Part shown: positions 7,758 through 14,849 of the stretch, in pieces
Layout: each line of letters begins with the position of its first letter
Numbering within the stretch: the stretch's first letter is position 1
Source of the DNA: a virus
Direction: 5' to 3' (one strand)
IMG/VR virus record: IMGVR_UViG_3300030389_000329
Location: 1-23,885 of that record
DNA: 23,885 nt
The notes under the pieces: generated by a model
The model's input: only the letters and a program-made list of their open reading frames with translations
Databases searched by the model: none
What the model was told of the DNA's origin: nothing
Position numbers and translations under genes: made by a program

Positions 7758-9901
7758 TGGCTATAAAAGGATTTGAACTAGGACTTGAAACTGATAGAAT
7801 GTTTGCAGATGCAGAACGTAAACGAGAAGAACGTGAAGCAGGAATGACAGATATACAAAGACAGGCTCAAGGTGTAGAACCTATAACCATAAAAGATGTA
7901 AGAGACTTTGCTTTAGCAACTGCACCTTTGACAGGTGATGTGATTGCATTTAAAGATGCACCTGAAGACTATACACGTGCCTATGAACTACTACAGGCAG
8001 GTTATGGTGAACGAGACTTAATTAAGATGGGTCTTGGTGGTGCATTCACAGGGTTAATAACAATGGGGTTGATTCCCGGATTAGGTTTTGTATCTAGAAT
8101 GGGTAAGAATATGCTACGTCAAATGGCTATAGATGCATTTAAAAGAGGTGACAGGAAGACAGGTACTGATATACTTGTAAATACAAGTGATTATGTAAAA
8201 AAAGAATTAGGTGATAAGTTTAACAAGAACATATCAACAAAACGACAGAGCCAAATAAAAGAAATAAAGAATAAGTTTAAAAAGAAAGAGCATAAAAAAC
8301 GTATTAAGATGCTTGATAAACCTAGGAAAGAGATATTATATCATGGCACTGCTATGGGTCAGTTTAGTGCATCACCAAAACTAGGTACATATATAGACAA
8401 AGACTTCCAAGCAAATGAATTAGCCACTACATTTAGAGATAACTCAAAGATATTTACAGAGATAGTAGATGCTAACAATGGTAATCCCATCATAGATATA
8501 GCTACTTATGGTATGAAAGTAGGTAGAGATGTAGATGAGATAGATAAGTATGCAGGAGCTAAAATAAAGTTTCCTATATTAGCAAGTGCAAGTAAAGATT
8601 CTAATATATCCCCTACTCCTAAAGTTTTTAATGATACAATATCGTTAGAAACTAATGCAGAGGCAGGTGAAGTATATTTAAAAGGAACACCATCTGCTAT
8701 TAATAATTATGAAGGTGAAACATTTGGTGTGGTAAAGTTACTTGATAATAATAAGGTAGATCTTAGAGATATAGAAGCAGAGCTAACAAAGAGAAATAGA
8801 CAAGATATAAAAGAGGTAGTAGAACTTGATAAAACATTTATAGATAACATAGTAAGACGTGGATTTGATAGATATGAAGATAGCACAGGAAAATCAACAG
8901 GTAAAACATACATAGGTTTAGCAACTAGAAAAGTACCTATTCATTCAGAATTAGGAACACCTGCATTATCAACATCACTTGACCCTATTACATCTGTTAA
9001 ACCTGCTTTTACTACTCCCGGAGTAGAGGTGGGTGACATGGGAATGGGAACAGATGAAATGGGTAGAACTGTAGAAAATTTATTATTCACAGAGTTACCT
9101 TATGGTAAATTTAAAAGTATGACACCTGACGATTATAACAAAATTGTTAACTTATACTCACGTGATGGAGATCTTAGAGAGGGGTTATTTAATAAGTATA
9201 AAGATGTTATGACAGATGACACTTTAGGTATAAAGTTACCTAAGTCTGCACATACAGAAGCAGAGGTGGCATTTACTAGACCTGATTTTCTTACACCAAA
9301 AAAAGTAGTAGATAATCCAAAGATGTTATCTATGGTTGAAAAAGCAAACGAGGCATTTGATAAATATAAAAAACTAGAAGTATCTATAGGTGACGTTGAT
9401 AACAGAGCATTAATAGGAGATCCTGTGAATCAAAAGAAAGCCTATGATTTAGTTAAAGATTATTTTAATAGTGCTCTTGATCTAGCTAAGTTTACAAGAA
9501 CTGAAGGAGCTAGAGGTGCATATGATGAAATAATAGATGAGTTAACTGTATCCCCAAATCTAAGTAGACTTACTGAAAATTTAAGTATTGTATTACCAAA
9601 AGGGGAGAAAAAAAATAATATGAAAATATTAAATAGTTTGTTAGATAGACCGACTAGAGGTATTATGCAAACTGCTCCAAAAAGAATACAGGGATATCAA
9701 GGCAGAGAAGCACCTAAAGATTTTAGTCCTAAGAAGTTTATTAATGAGTTGCAATCTACACTACTTGAAACAAAAGGTAACATATTAGATTATAAACTTA
9801 AAACAGAAGAAAAAATATTATCTTTATCACCACGACAATACAAAGAAGCTATCATGGAAATAACACCTAAGTTAAATCGTGGTGGATTGATGACTAGGTA
9901 A
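7757..9901 (+). CDS. 714-aa virion-cluster protein with ADP-ribosyltransferase-like motifs
   Basis: The last gene of the late block, fused by TAATG to the 1167-aa gene. Residues 1-45 are charged. Residues 50-115 hold hydrophobic, Gly-rich helices (FALATAPLTGDVI; GGAFTGLITMGLIPGLGFV) suited to membrane insertion. Residues 150-190 are a strongly basic linker. Then come three motifs in the order seen in ADP-ribosyltransferases: LYHGT (194-198), STSLDP (405-410) and an ExE, E501-A-E503, in an EAEVAFTRP context. The gaps between them are longer than in typical enzymes. The C-terminus is RGGLMTR. The combination of an N-terminal membrane segment and a possible toxin-like enzyme suggests a protein packaged in the virion and delivered with the DNA, as T4 Alt is. 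The enzymatic reading is a hypothesis; a purely structural role is the alternative. Confidence 0.65.
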   Translation: MAIKGFELGLETDRMFADAERKREEREAGMTDIQRQAQGVEPITIKDVRDFALATAPLTGDVIAFKDAPEDYTRAYELLQAGYGERDLIKMGLGGAFTGLITMGLIPGLGFVSRMGKNMLRQMAIDAFKRGDRKTGTDILVNTSDYVKKELGDKFNKNISTKRQSQIKEIKNKFKKKEHKKRIKMLDKPRKEILYHGTAMGQFSASPKLGTYIDKDFQANELATTFRDNSKIFTEIVDANNGNPIIDIATYGMKVGRDVDEIDKYAGAKIKFPILASASKDSNISPTPKVFNDTISLETNAEAGEVYLKGTPSAINNYEGETFGVVKLLDNNKVDLRDIEAELTKRNRQDIKEVVELDKTFIDNIVRRGFDRYEDSTGKSTGKTYIGLATRKVPIHSELGTPALSTSLDPITSVKPAFTTPGVEVGDMGMGTDEMGRTVENLLFTELPYGKFKSMTPDDYNKIVNLYSRDGDLREGLFNKYKDVMTDDTLGIKLPKSAHTEAEVAFTRPDFLTPKKVVDNPKMLSMVEKANEAFDKYKKLEVSIGDVDNRALIGDPVNQKKAYDLVKDYFNSALDLAKFTRTEGARGAYDEIIDELTVSPNLSRLTENLSIVLPKGEKKNNMKILNSLLDRPTRGIMQTAPKRIQGYQGREAPKDFSPKKFINELQSTLLETKGNILDYKLKTEEKILSLSPRQYKEAIMEITPKLNRGGLMTR

Positions 9902-10142
9902 ACACAGACCTCAACACACCCATAGCCAAGGCAGCACAGGCTACAACATTAACAGTGAGTAGTGCTCTATCATGCCATATGTAAGCCATACCTGCTAATA
10001 ATCCTGTACCTATACACGAGGCTATCAAATCGTAGAAAGGCAGAACACCTGCCGATCTACAGATAATCCCTGACATAATTAACATAGAGCCTGTCCATTT
10101 AAGATACCATGATAAGTCATGAGTTGGTGTTACTTTTTGCAT
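9894..10142 (-). CDS. 82-aa small membrane protein (possible holin)
   Basis: Three hydrophobic segments are visible (about 12-30, 36-54 and 61-79). The loop between the last two carries a conserved-looking YIWHDRALL stretch, which I recall from short uncharacterised membrane proteins of marine phages and alphaproteobacteria. It is the last gene of the leftward operon, and its TAG stop overlaps the TAA of the converging 714-aa gene by 8 bases (9894-9901). No good ribosome site precedes its ATG, so translation may be coupled to the small frame that overlaps its start. Size and three helices fit a class I holin, but no lysis gene is adjacent: the hydrolase lies 12.5 kb away. Function is therefore open. 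Confidence 0.65.
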   Translation of the reverse strand: MQKVTPTHDLSWYLKWTGSMLIMSGIICRSAGVLPFYDLIASCIGTGLLAGMAYIWHDRALLTVNVVACAALAMGVLRSVFT

Positions 10143-10227
10143 CTATTTCTTTTAACCTTCTAAGTATAGTCTCTAAATTTTTTATTATATCAGGTAGTTC
10201 ATGAGTAGGTTTTATCCTACTCTGCAT
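10117..10227 (-). CDS. 36-aa small ORF bridging two genes
   Basis: This short frame fills the gap between the 92-aa and 82-aa genes. It overlaps the end of the first by 11 bases and the start of the second by 26 bases. The peptide is a charged amphipathic helix (core about residues 12-30, with LETILRRLKEID) without cysteines or membrane segments. A GAGG lies only 3 bases before the ATG, which is tighter than usual, and the ATG itself lies in the stem of a hairpin (10197-10231). These points make it uncertain: it could be a real small gene that couples translation of its neighbour, or chance. Confidence 0.35.
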   Translation of the reverse strand: MQSRIKPTHELPDIIKNLETILRRLKEIDAKSNTNS

Positions 10228-10231
10228 GAAC
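10197..10231. other. Strong imperfect hairpin near the end of the early operon
   Basis: GTTCAT (10197-10202) pairs with ATGAAC (10226-10231), and GAGTAGG (10203-10209) pairs with CCTACTC (10216-10222). This gives 13 base pairs with a 6-base loop and a single 3-base bulge (10223-10225). It contains the TAG stop of the 92-aa gene and the ATG of the 36-aa frame. Neither strand has a T-run after the stem, so it does not look like a standard intrinsic terminator. It may be an RNA processing or stability element, a translation-control hairpin, or a protein-binding dyad. Confidence 0.6.
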
Positions 10232-10495
10232 CTCTTGGCTTCTTCTTCTAGCTTCTTCACGTTTAACTCTTTCTAAGTTTTTAAAGTATGCAAAGTCATA
10301 TCCTCTCTGCCATTCCCTATGTTGCATAGTGTTTGGATTGTAAGGACTAACTGTAGCAATAATCTTTGCATCTTTACTGCGAACAGTTTGTATGTATTGT
10401 TTACCCTTGAATGCATTCAGTCCACGTTCAAACTGAATACGTAAGGGTGCATCATACTTACTTAGATTTGGATTCCTTTTTTTCTTCTGTCTCAT
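10217..10495 (-). CDS. 92-aa basic protein resembling ribosome modulation factor
   Basis: A small, very basic protein. Residues 20-32 (FERGLNAFKGK) and 50-70 (PYNPNT....REWQRGYDFA) line up with the two halves of E. coli ribosome modulation factor, which has a QRGYQAG part and a PYQTLN....QWLGGWREA part: an aromatic-Arg-Gly helix, a Pro-Tyr turn, then Trp-x-x-Gly-aromatic. RMF drives 70S dimerisation and ribosome hibernation. The phage protein has an extra basic N-terminus and a charged C-terminal helix and lacks the CPY cysteine. AAGGAG lies 8 bases before the ATG, so the start is secure even though it overlaps the preceding gene by 38 bases. The likeness is by eye; it could instead be a nucleic-acid-binding protein of unrelated fold. 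Confidence 0.7.
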   Translation of the reverse strand: MRQKKKRNPNLSKYDAPLRIQFERGLNAFKGKQYIQTVRSKDAKIIATVSPYNPNTMQHREWQRGYDFAYFKNLERVKREEARRRSQEVHAE

Positions 10496-10706
10496 TAGAT
10501 TGTCTCCTTTCTAAATATTTAATTATCATTGATAGTCTATCATCATACTTACCAATCTCTGCCACCTCTTTGTCCATAGCCTCTATGATATCAGAATGTT
10601 CTCCAATACCTGTAGATCTACTTAAATAGATTTCAACATTGGCAATATGTTTATTTATATGTCCTACGTAATAGGACTTCAAAGCTGATAGTAACATCTC
10701 TCTCAT
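10458..10706 (-). CDS. 82-aa conserved-looking phage hypothetical protein
   Basis: Function unknown. The pattern GHINKHIANVEIYL.....GIGEHSDIIEAMDKE (residues 15-47), followed by a helical IGKYDDRLSMIIKYL, resembles short helical proteins that I recall from several marine and T4-like phages, none characterised. The two His-rich turns (H16, H20, H37) could bind metal, but this is speculation. The tail is Lys/Glu-rich. The ATG follows the RNR stop by 2 bases; the ribosome site GGGAG is formed by the last codons of the reductase gene, so the two are co-translated. It overlaps the 92-aa gene by 38 bases, long for this operon. Confidence 0.7.
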   Translation of the reverse strand: MREMLLSALKSYYVGHINKHIANVEIYLSRSTGIGEHSDIIEAMDKEVAEIGKYDDRLSMIIKYLERRQSNETEEKKESKSK

Positions 10707-10708
10707 AT

Positions 10709-12640
10709 TTATCTCCCTTCTATATCTACAACTTCACATACACCTGCAGTACAGGCTAGTTCTTTACTACCACTAGTAGTATCTTCTTTTTCAAAGTCCT
10801 GTAACTTACTCCAATCTATAGCACGTGGCATGGCTTTTGTCAAGTCATTATATTTATCTTCATCTATATCTTGATAAGGTGCTTGTGCATATGTATGATC
10901 ACTGAAAGGTAAAAAGGATATACCTGATACCTCATCAAAGTTATCATACACCCATGCACCAACTCTCATCCACTCGTGCTCTTTGACAGATATAGTTACG
11001 GATGGTTTATGCTCACACCAATGTCTCTGAAAGATCAACCAATAGTCTAACTGTTCTATGGCAGTCATCTCAGTTCTTGTGATAGCACCTGTTGGTGACT
11101 TCATAGGAAAGCTAAACACAGAGACACTATCAGGTTTCATAACATCAGGCTCTGCAGGAATACCTGCCTCTATCATAAACTGTGTAAGTGGATCTTTATT
11201 ATCACCACGTACAGTTCTAATGTAGAAAGGATTATGTCTTGCATGAATACCTGAAGCACTATCTACTAACTGACTAACTGTGCCACTAGGTTTTACACAA
11301 GTGATAGCAGTTGACTGTGGTATACCTAAATCTTCTGCAATCTTTTTATTTGTTTCTACTGCAACTTTTCTTAACATTTCTAAATTAGATTCTAGATTAG
11401 CATTGTCAGGGGATAACACAGGACAGTCAAGTATACCTGTCAAAGACACACCTAATAATCTTTCTTCTTCTGTGTTATCTTTCCATACCTTACGTAAATA
11501 TTTAAAGTCAGTAAGTGTAGATTGAAATGTACCCAAGATAGTAGCCATACGAACTTTATCTTTTAGGGATAACATATCATCTGTTTCACGTGCAACAACT
11601 TCAGTTAGATTACAGAACTGATATGGTCTTAGTATAATCTCTGAACAAGGATTACAACCGAACTGATAGTTAGCATCTCGTCTACCATTCTCTAGTGCTT
11701 TTACTTTAGCAGACTGACGATTAAATATACCACGTTCTCCTGACTTAGATTCGTATAATGCAGTCCACTCTCTCATAAATGTACCCATCTCAGGCTTACC
11801 TTTAAATGCGACAGAGTTGTTAGCCAATGCTCGTTGTCCTTCATTCTCCCACCATTGACCTGACTTAGCATGACGCATTTGATCATCACCTAAATTAGAT
11901 AGAGAGATAAGTGCAGATCTACGTACACCACCTACAACTACAACCTCACCTACCTTACACATAATATCATGACACTCAATAGGATATAGTCTTCTACCTT
12001 TTGCATTTTTAAATATGTCTATGCAAAAATTAAATAAGTCTTCTAAGGGTGCAGGACCTGATGCTCTACCACCAAACGTTTTTAGTCTAGCTCCTGCAGG
12101 TCTTATCTCTGATACATCCCATTTAGGTATCTGACCCACATATAACATAGCTATCATTTCTCTAAATGCTTTTGCCCATCCGGGTCTGCTATCTGCAACA
12201 GTTATGACTGTGCTACTTTCTTCAAAGTGTTCATTAACAATAGGTAACTTATCTACATTTTCTCTTTCTACAGAAAAACCTACACCTGTGCCACACATAA
12301 GTATATACATACACTCATCAAAACTACGTGGACTATCTACAGGTATATAACTACAGTTGTATCCTGCAACATGGCATCTATCTAAGGCTACACCTGCAGT
12401 CATTAAGGCTCTCATGCTAGGCATGATACCTAGAGATGTGATAGAGTTATTTAGTTTCTCTCTTAGAGCTTTAGTTATTTCATATCCATGCTTTTTCTTT
12501 AGATGATTTGACATATAATCAAAGTATCTTTCTACAGTTTCAATCCACGTTTCTCTACGTTGCTCATCATCTTTCCATCTTGCATACCTAGACAAGGCAA
12601 TAAAGTTTTGATAGTCTGTTGGTAGGTAGTTATTAATCAT
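10709..12640 (-). CDS. nrdJ: Adenosylcobalamin-dependent ribonucleoside-triphosphate reductase (class II, monomeric)
   Basis: Reduces ribonucleoside triphosphates to deoxy forms, with adenosylcobalamin as radical source. Counted from ATG 12640 (643 aa), all key residues of the Lactobacillus leichmannii type enzyme are present: N330, C332 (thiyl radical) and E334 in NPCSE; the active-site disulfide pair C96 (in YNCSY) and C343 (in FCNL); and the C-terminal redox pair C630/C635 in ELACxxxxCE. The spacing C332 to C343 (11) and C630 to C635 (5) matches the reference enzyme. The GTG at 12652 also opens the frame, but ATG 12640 has GAGG six bases upstream and follows the 55-aa gene's TGA by one base, so I prefer it. 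The monomeric form needs no second subunit or oxygen, but depends on host B12. It supplies dNTPs to the polymerase encoded upstream in the same operon. Confidence 0.97.
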   Translation of the reverse strand: MINNYLPTDYQNFIALSRYARWKDDEQRRETWIETVERYFDYMSNHLKKKHGYEITKALREKLNNSITSLGIMPSMRALMTAGVALDRCHVAGYNCSYIPVDSPRSFDECMYILMCGTGVGFSVERENVDKLPIVNEHFEESSTVITVADSRPGWAKAFREMIAMLYVGQIPKWDVSEIRPAGARLKTFGGRASGPAPLEDLFNFCIDIFKNAKGRRLYPIECHDIMCKVGEVVVVGGVRRSALISLSNLGDDQMRHAKSGQWWENEGQRALANNSVAFKGKPEMGTFMREWTALYESKSGERGIFNRQSAKVKALENGRRDANYQFGCNPCSEIILRPYQFCNLTEVVARETDDMLSLKDKVRMATILGTFQSTLTDFKYLRKVWKDNTEEERLLGVSLTGILDCPVLSPDNANLESNLEMLRKVAVETNKKIAEDLGIPQSTAITCVKPSGTVSQLVDSASGIHARHNPFYIRTVRGDNKDPLTQFMIEAGIPAEPDVMKPDSVSVFSFPMKSPTGAITRTEMTAIEQLDYWLIFQRHWCEHKPSVTISVKEHEWMRVGAWVYDNFDEVSGISFLPFSDHTYAQAPYQDIDEDKYNDLTKAMPRAIDWSKLQDFEKEDTTSGSKELACTAGVCEVVDIEGR

Positions 12641-12641
12641 T

Positions 12642-12809
12642 TCATTCCTCACTTATTGTTTTCATATGTCTTATCTGCACACCTTCTAAGTCATGCAAAG
12701 TATCCTTAATATAATCCTGTATTTCTTCTCCTACATTACCATCTGCAGGAACAGGATATTCTTCAGGGTCTATCTGCAGTGTGATATTTAATTTAACTTT
12801 TAGGTACAT
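12642..12809 (-). CDS. 55-aa small protein upstream of the reductase
   Basis: This frame fills what would otherwise be a 140-base gap. The ATG at 12809 has GAGG six bases upstream, overlaps the end of the DUF3310 gene by 17 bases, and the TGA stop lies one base before the reductase ATG. The peptide begins with a beta-like MYLKVKLNITLQID and continues with an acidic helix (EEIQDYIKDTLHDLEG), the pattern of a small alpha/beta protein. Such short acidic proteins are common in phage nucleotide-metabolism clusters, but no family is recognised. The tight packing on both sides is the main evidence that it is translated. Confidence 0.75.
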   Translation of the reverse strand: MYLKVKLNITLQIDPEEYPVPADGNVGEEIQDYIKDTLHDLEGVQIRHMKTISEE

Positions 12810-13101
12810 CTACTACCTCTATCAGTTTAGCAAGATACCATTCTGCTTTCTTTAAATCTTCTACACCATTCTTATATCTGTATCTCCATAGATATTTCAT
12901 AATGTTACCTTGTAGGTAAAACTCAAATCCATCACCTGTCATAGCCTGAATAGCATCAATAGTTTCTATACCTGCTTTGTTATAATGTGGTGGATGATTT
13001 ACCATATCATCTTTTTTACCTGATAAATATTTCACTGTTTGCTCCTTTGACTTTTCTTCTATCTCTTTAAATTTATTTTTCATATATTCTAAATGTCTCA
13101 T
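12793..13101 (-). CDS. DUF3310 family protein
   Basis: Residues 33-93 carry the DUF3310 pattern: VNHPPHYN (34-41), then an IETIDAI helix, then GNIMKYLWRY..KNG.EDLKKAEWYL (65-90). Proteins of this family are widespread in phages and often annotated as SaV-like or nucleotide-kinase-like, although no catalytic P-loop is present and the biochemical role is not firmly known. The first 30 residues are an extra Lys/Glu-rich helix. Its ATG is fused to the stop of the upstream 100-aa gene (ATGA). Its place next to the ribonucleotide reductase is consistent with a nucleotide-related job, as inference. Confidence 0.88.
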   Translation of the reverse strand: MRHLEYMKNKFKEIEEKSKEQTVKYLSGKKDDMVNHPPHYNKAGIETIDAIQAMTGDGFEFYLQGNIMKYLWRYRYKNGVEDLKKAEWYLAKLIEVVDVPKS

Positions 13102-13400
13102 TTGTCATCCTTAAAATTAACGTGTATTACATTATCATGTTTTTTTAAACTTTCAGTGAGCAGATATTCAATAGGCATAAAACTTTCTGCCAACCTCTCT
13201 GCCTCACGTTCTACCTTTTTATCATCCAACATCAAAGGAAAAAGAGCACAGAATCTCCTTGCTAATTTTAGAAAATCTATTTGATCTTCTCTACTAAGAG
13301 TCATTTGATTAGTGGATACTAATCCTATAGACACATCTCCTGTCCATTTATCTTTTTCTACAATAGGTTTTAACACTACACTGACATCATTTTTATCCAT
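13098..13400 (-). CDS. 100-aa hypothetical protein of the replication operon
   Basis: Not recognised. The N-terminal third looks like a beta hairpin (SVVLKPIVEKDKWTGDVSIGLV, residues 7-28, in two strands around a WTGD turn). The rest is helical (REDQIDFLKLARRFCALFPLML and a Glu/Lys-rich helix), and it ends in a short strand VIHVNF and a basic-acidic tail. There are no membrane segments or metal sites. An AAGGAG lies about 12 bases before the ATG, inside the end of the endonuclease I gene. Proteins with this VVLKP...WTG opening recur in my memory of marine phage genomes next to nucleotide-metabolism genes, but none has a known function. Confidence 0.7.
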   Translation of the reverse strand: MDKNDVSVVLKPIVEKDKWTGDVSIGLVSTNQMTLSREDQIDFLKLARRFCALFPLMLDDKKVEREAERLAESFMPIEYLLTESLKKHDNVIHVNFKDDK

Positions 13401-13402
13401 AA

Positions 13403-13861
13403 TTATTTTACTCTCCTTATCTTTCTCCCTGAAAACTTAATAAATTTAGGATAATTGTTTTTACCTTTTTCTTTCAACCAATCTTCAGGAATAATCCTAT
13501 CATAATAACGAAATCCATACTTGATACACCACTCACCATAATTTGATTTTGCTCCCTTTCTTAATTTGTTTCTACTGTTTTCAAATACAAACCTAATATC
13601 TAAATGAGGATGTTGTTTCTGTATGGCTAGATGTTTACGTCTATCTGATGCTAAAAACCTACCTTTTGTTTCTATAATTATACCATTGTTAAGTATAAAG
13701 TCAGGGGTATAGGTGCGATAAGCTAAGTCTTCCCACTCTATCTTGATGCTCTCATACTGGTACTTATATCGTATCGTATCAAGAGCCATAGAAATCTTTA
13801 ACTCTAAGCCACTCCTATACCCATTCTTTATGGCTTCTCTTCTTACCTTATGTGGTGACAC
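13403..13861 (-). CDS. T7 gp3-like endodeoxyribonuclease I (Holliday junction resolvase)
   Basis: Cleaves branched DNA such as four-way junctions, needed to debranch replicating DNA before packaging. Counted from the GTG at 13861 (152 aa), the PD-(D/E)xK catalytic residues are E20 (SGLELK), D54 (YTPDF), E64 and K66 (IIETKG). T7 endonuclease I (149 aa) has E20, D55, E65 and K67, so both length and spacing agree. The further DIRFVF.....KL.KG and YGEWC.KYGF blocks (residues 88-117) also match the family. The frame is open to a TTG at 13879, but the GTG is fused to the stop of the preceding gene (TAGTG), the habit of this operon, and has a GGAG 12 bases upstream. It sits beside the RecB-like nuclease gene. 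Confidence 0.93.
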   Translation of the reverse strand: MSPHKVRREAIKNGYRSGLELKISMALDTIRYKYQYESIKIEWEDLAYRTYTPDFILNNGIIIETKGRFLASDRRKHLAIQKQHPHLDIRFVFENSRNKLRKGAKSNYGEWCIKYGFRYYDRIIPEDWLKEKGKNNYPKFIKFSGRKIRRVK

Positions 13862-14100
13862 TAAAGTAATCTTCTCCAACCTGTAAAAGGATTGAACTCA
13901 TATGAGTCATGAGAATATGAAACACCAAGAGCTTTCATCTCTTCTTTTACTGCCTCGTCTGCTAACTTCTTAGCTTCCATAGCATCTCTCAAACCTTTGG
14001 TTCTCATATCACGAAGAGTTTTCTTTGCCTCAGTCAACTCTTTCTCCATAGTTTCAATGTCCTTTTGCAAGTCTTCTATCTTCTTTGCATCCGTACTCAC
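13861..14100 (-). CDS. 79-aa coiled-coil protein
   Basis: Residues 4-60 are a heptad-like, highly charged coiled coil (Lys/Glu/Asp with Leu/Met at the core positions). The end is a short non-helical part with SYSHDSYEFNPFTGW. The frame extends upstream to an ATG at 14115, but the GTG at 14100 is fused to the stop of the nuclease gene (TAGTG) and has GGAG nine bases upstream, which makes it the better start. Its own stop is in turn fused to the endonuclease I start. Being locked between two nucleases, it could be a small adaptor or dimerising partner for one of them, but nothing in the sequence proves this. Confidence 0.7.
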   Translation of the reverse strand: MSTDAKKIEDLQKDIETMEKELTEAKKTLRDMRTKGLRDAMEAKKLADEAVKEEMKALGVSYSHDSYEFNPFTGWRRLL

Positions 14101-14849
14101 TATTTTATACTCCATATTTTTTTAGCTTGTTCTACCATCTCCCCTGACCACATCCAAGAATCTAGATTGGGGTGAACTAACGAAGCTAACTCATGTCTAT
14201 CATCACTTATAGACAAAAACTTTTGTATACTAAATGCAACTTTTTTTAGTTGATCTTTATACTGTGATAAGTCTGTCAATGTAAATGTCTTACATTCTTT
14301 TGGTGTAGCAAAGAATAAATCTACACTACTATCAGGGTATGCCATAGAATATAAAGCCATCTGTCTTTTCTGTGCCTCTGTAGGTTTAGAGGGCATTCGT
14401 GTAGACGTTTTTAAATCTACAATCTTATCAGTAAATCTGAAGTCAATATATCCCATGACAGGTACAGGTAAATCATCAAACTGAACTTCAACCTTTTCTT
14501 GATAAGCTACAAGATTTTTATGGTTAAAGTTTTCATCAATGACTTTACCAAAGTCTTTTAATATCTTCCTTTCTTTTATTGTTTTAGTATCTCCCAAATC
14601 TATATGAGATTCTGTACACAAGGACATGAACTTTACATCTAAAAGATTAAAGTCAAACACACCCTTCTCATACTTGTTGGCTAGTGCAAACTCTTCTGCA
14701 ATACCTCTTACTGCACTAGCACCACTAGAAGATTTAACACCATACAAATATCGTGTTATCCACATAGGCATATCACTTATGTAGGTGTTAATACTACTAG
14801 GTGACAGATAGTTAATATTATGCACCTTGAAAGGGTTATTACTTTTCAT
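14100..14849 (-). CDS. PD-(D/E)xK exonuclease, RecB/Cas4-like
   Basis: A 249-aa nuclease of the RecB/Cas4 type. N-terminal LSPSSINTY (16-24) is the usual opening of this group. Motif positions: RGIAEEF (48-54, family RGxxxHE with Glu in place of His), GYIDF (133-137, catalytic D136), IVDLKTS (143-149, D145 and K147) and QMALYS (163-168, conserved Gln). This is a complete PD-(D/E)xK core. Cas4-type enzymes have four cysteines for an iron-sulfur cluster; here only C78 and a Cys in ATPKECKTF are evident, so no cluster is expected. In phages such enzymes process DNA ends for recombination. The start is fused to the stop of the ssDNA-binding protein gene (TAATG), which suggests the two work together. 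Confidence 0.88.
   Translation of the reverse strand: MKSNNPFKVHNINYLSPSSINTYISDMPMWITRYLYGVKSSSGASAVRGIAEEFALANKYEKGVFDFNLLDVKFMSLCTESHIDLGDTKTIKERKILKDFGKVIDENFNHKNLVAYQEKVEVQFDDLPVPVMGYIDFRFTDKIVDLKTSTRMPSKPTEAQKRQMALYSMAYPDSSVDLFFATPKECKTFTLTDLSQYKDQLKKVAFSIQKFLSISDDRHELASLVHPNLDSWMWSGEMVEQAKKIWSIK

Noticed and set aside
9828-9884. Inverted repeat CACCACGA / TCGTGGTG close to the convergent stops
   Set aside because: Eight perfect pairs but a loop of about 41 bases, inside coding sequence and with no T-run; too weak to call a terminator.
12641-12652. GTG at 12652 as start of the ribonucleotide reductase
   Set aside because: It would overlap the 55-aa gene, and ATG 12640 has a well-spaced GAGG; the extra four residues add nothing to the fold.
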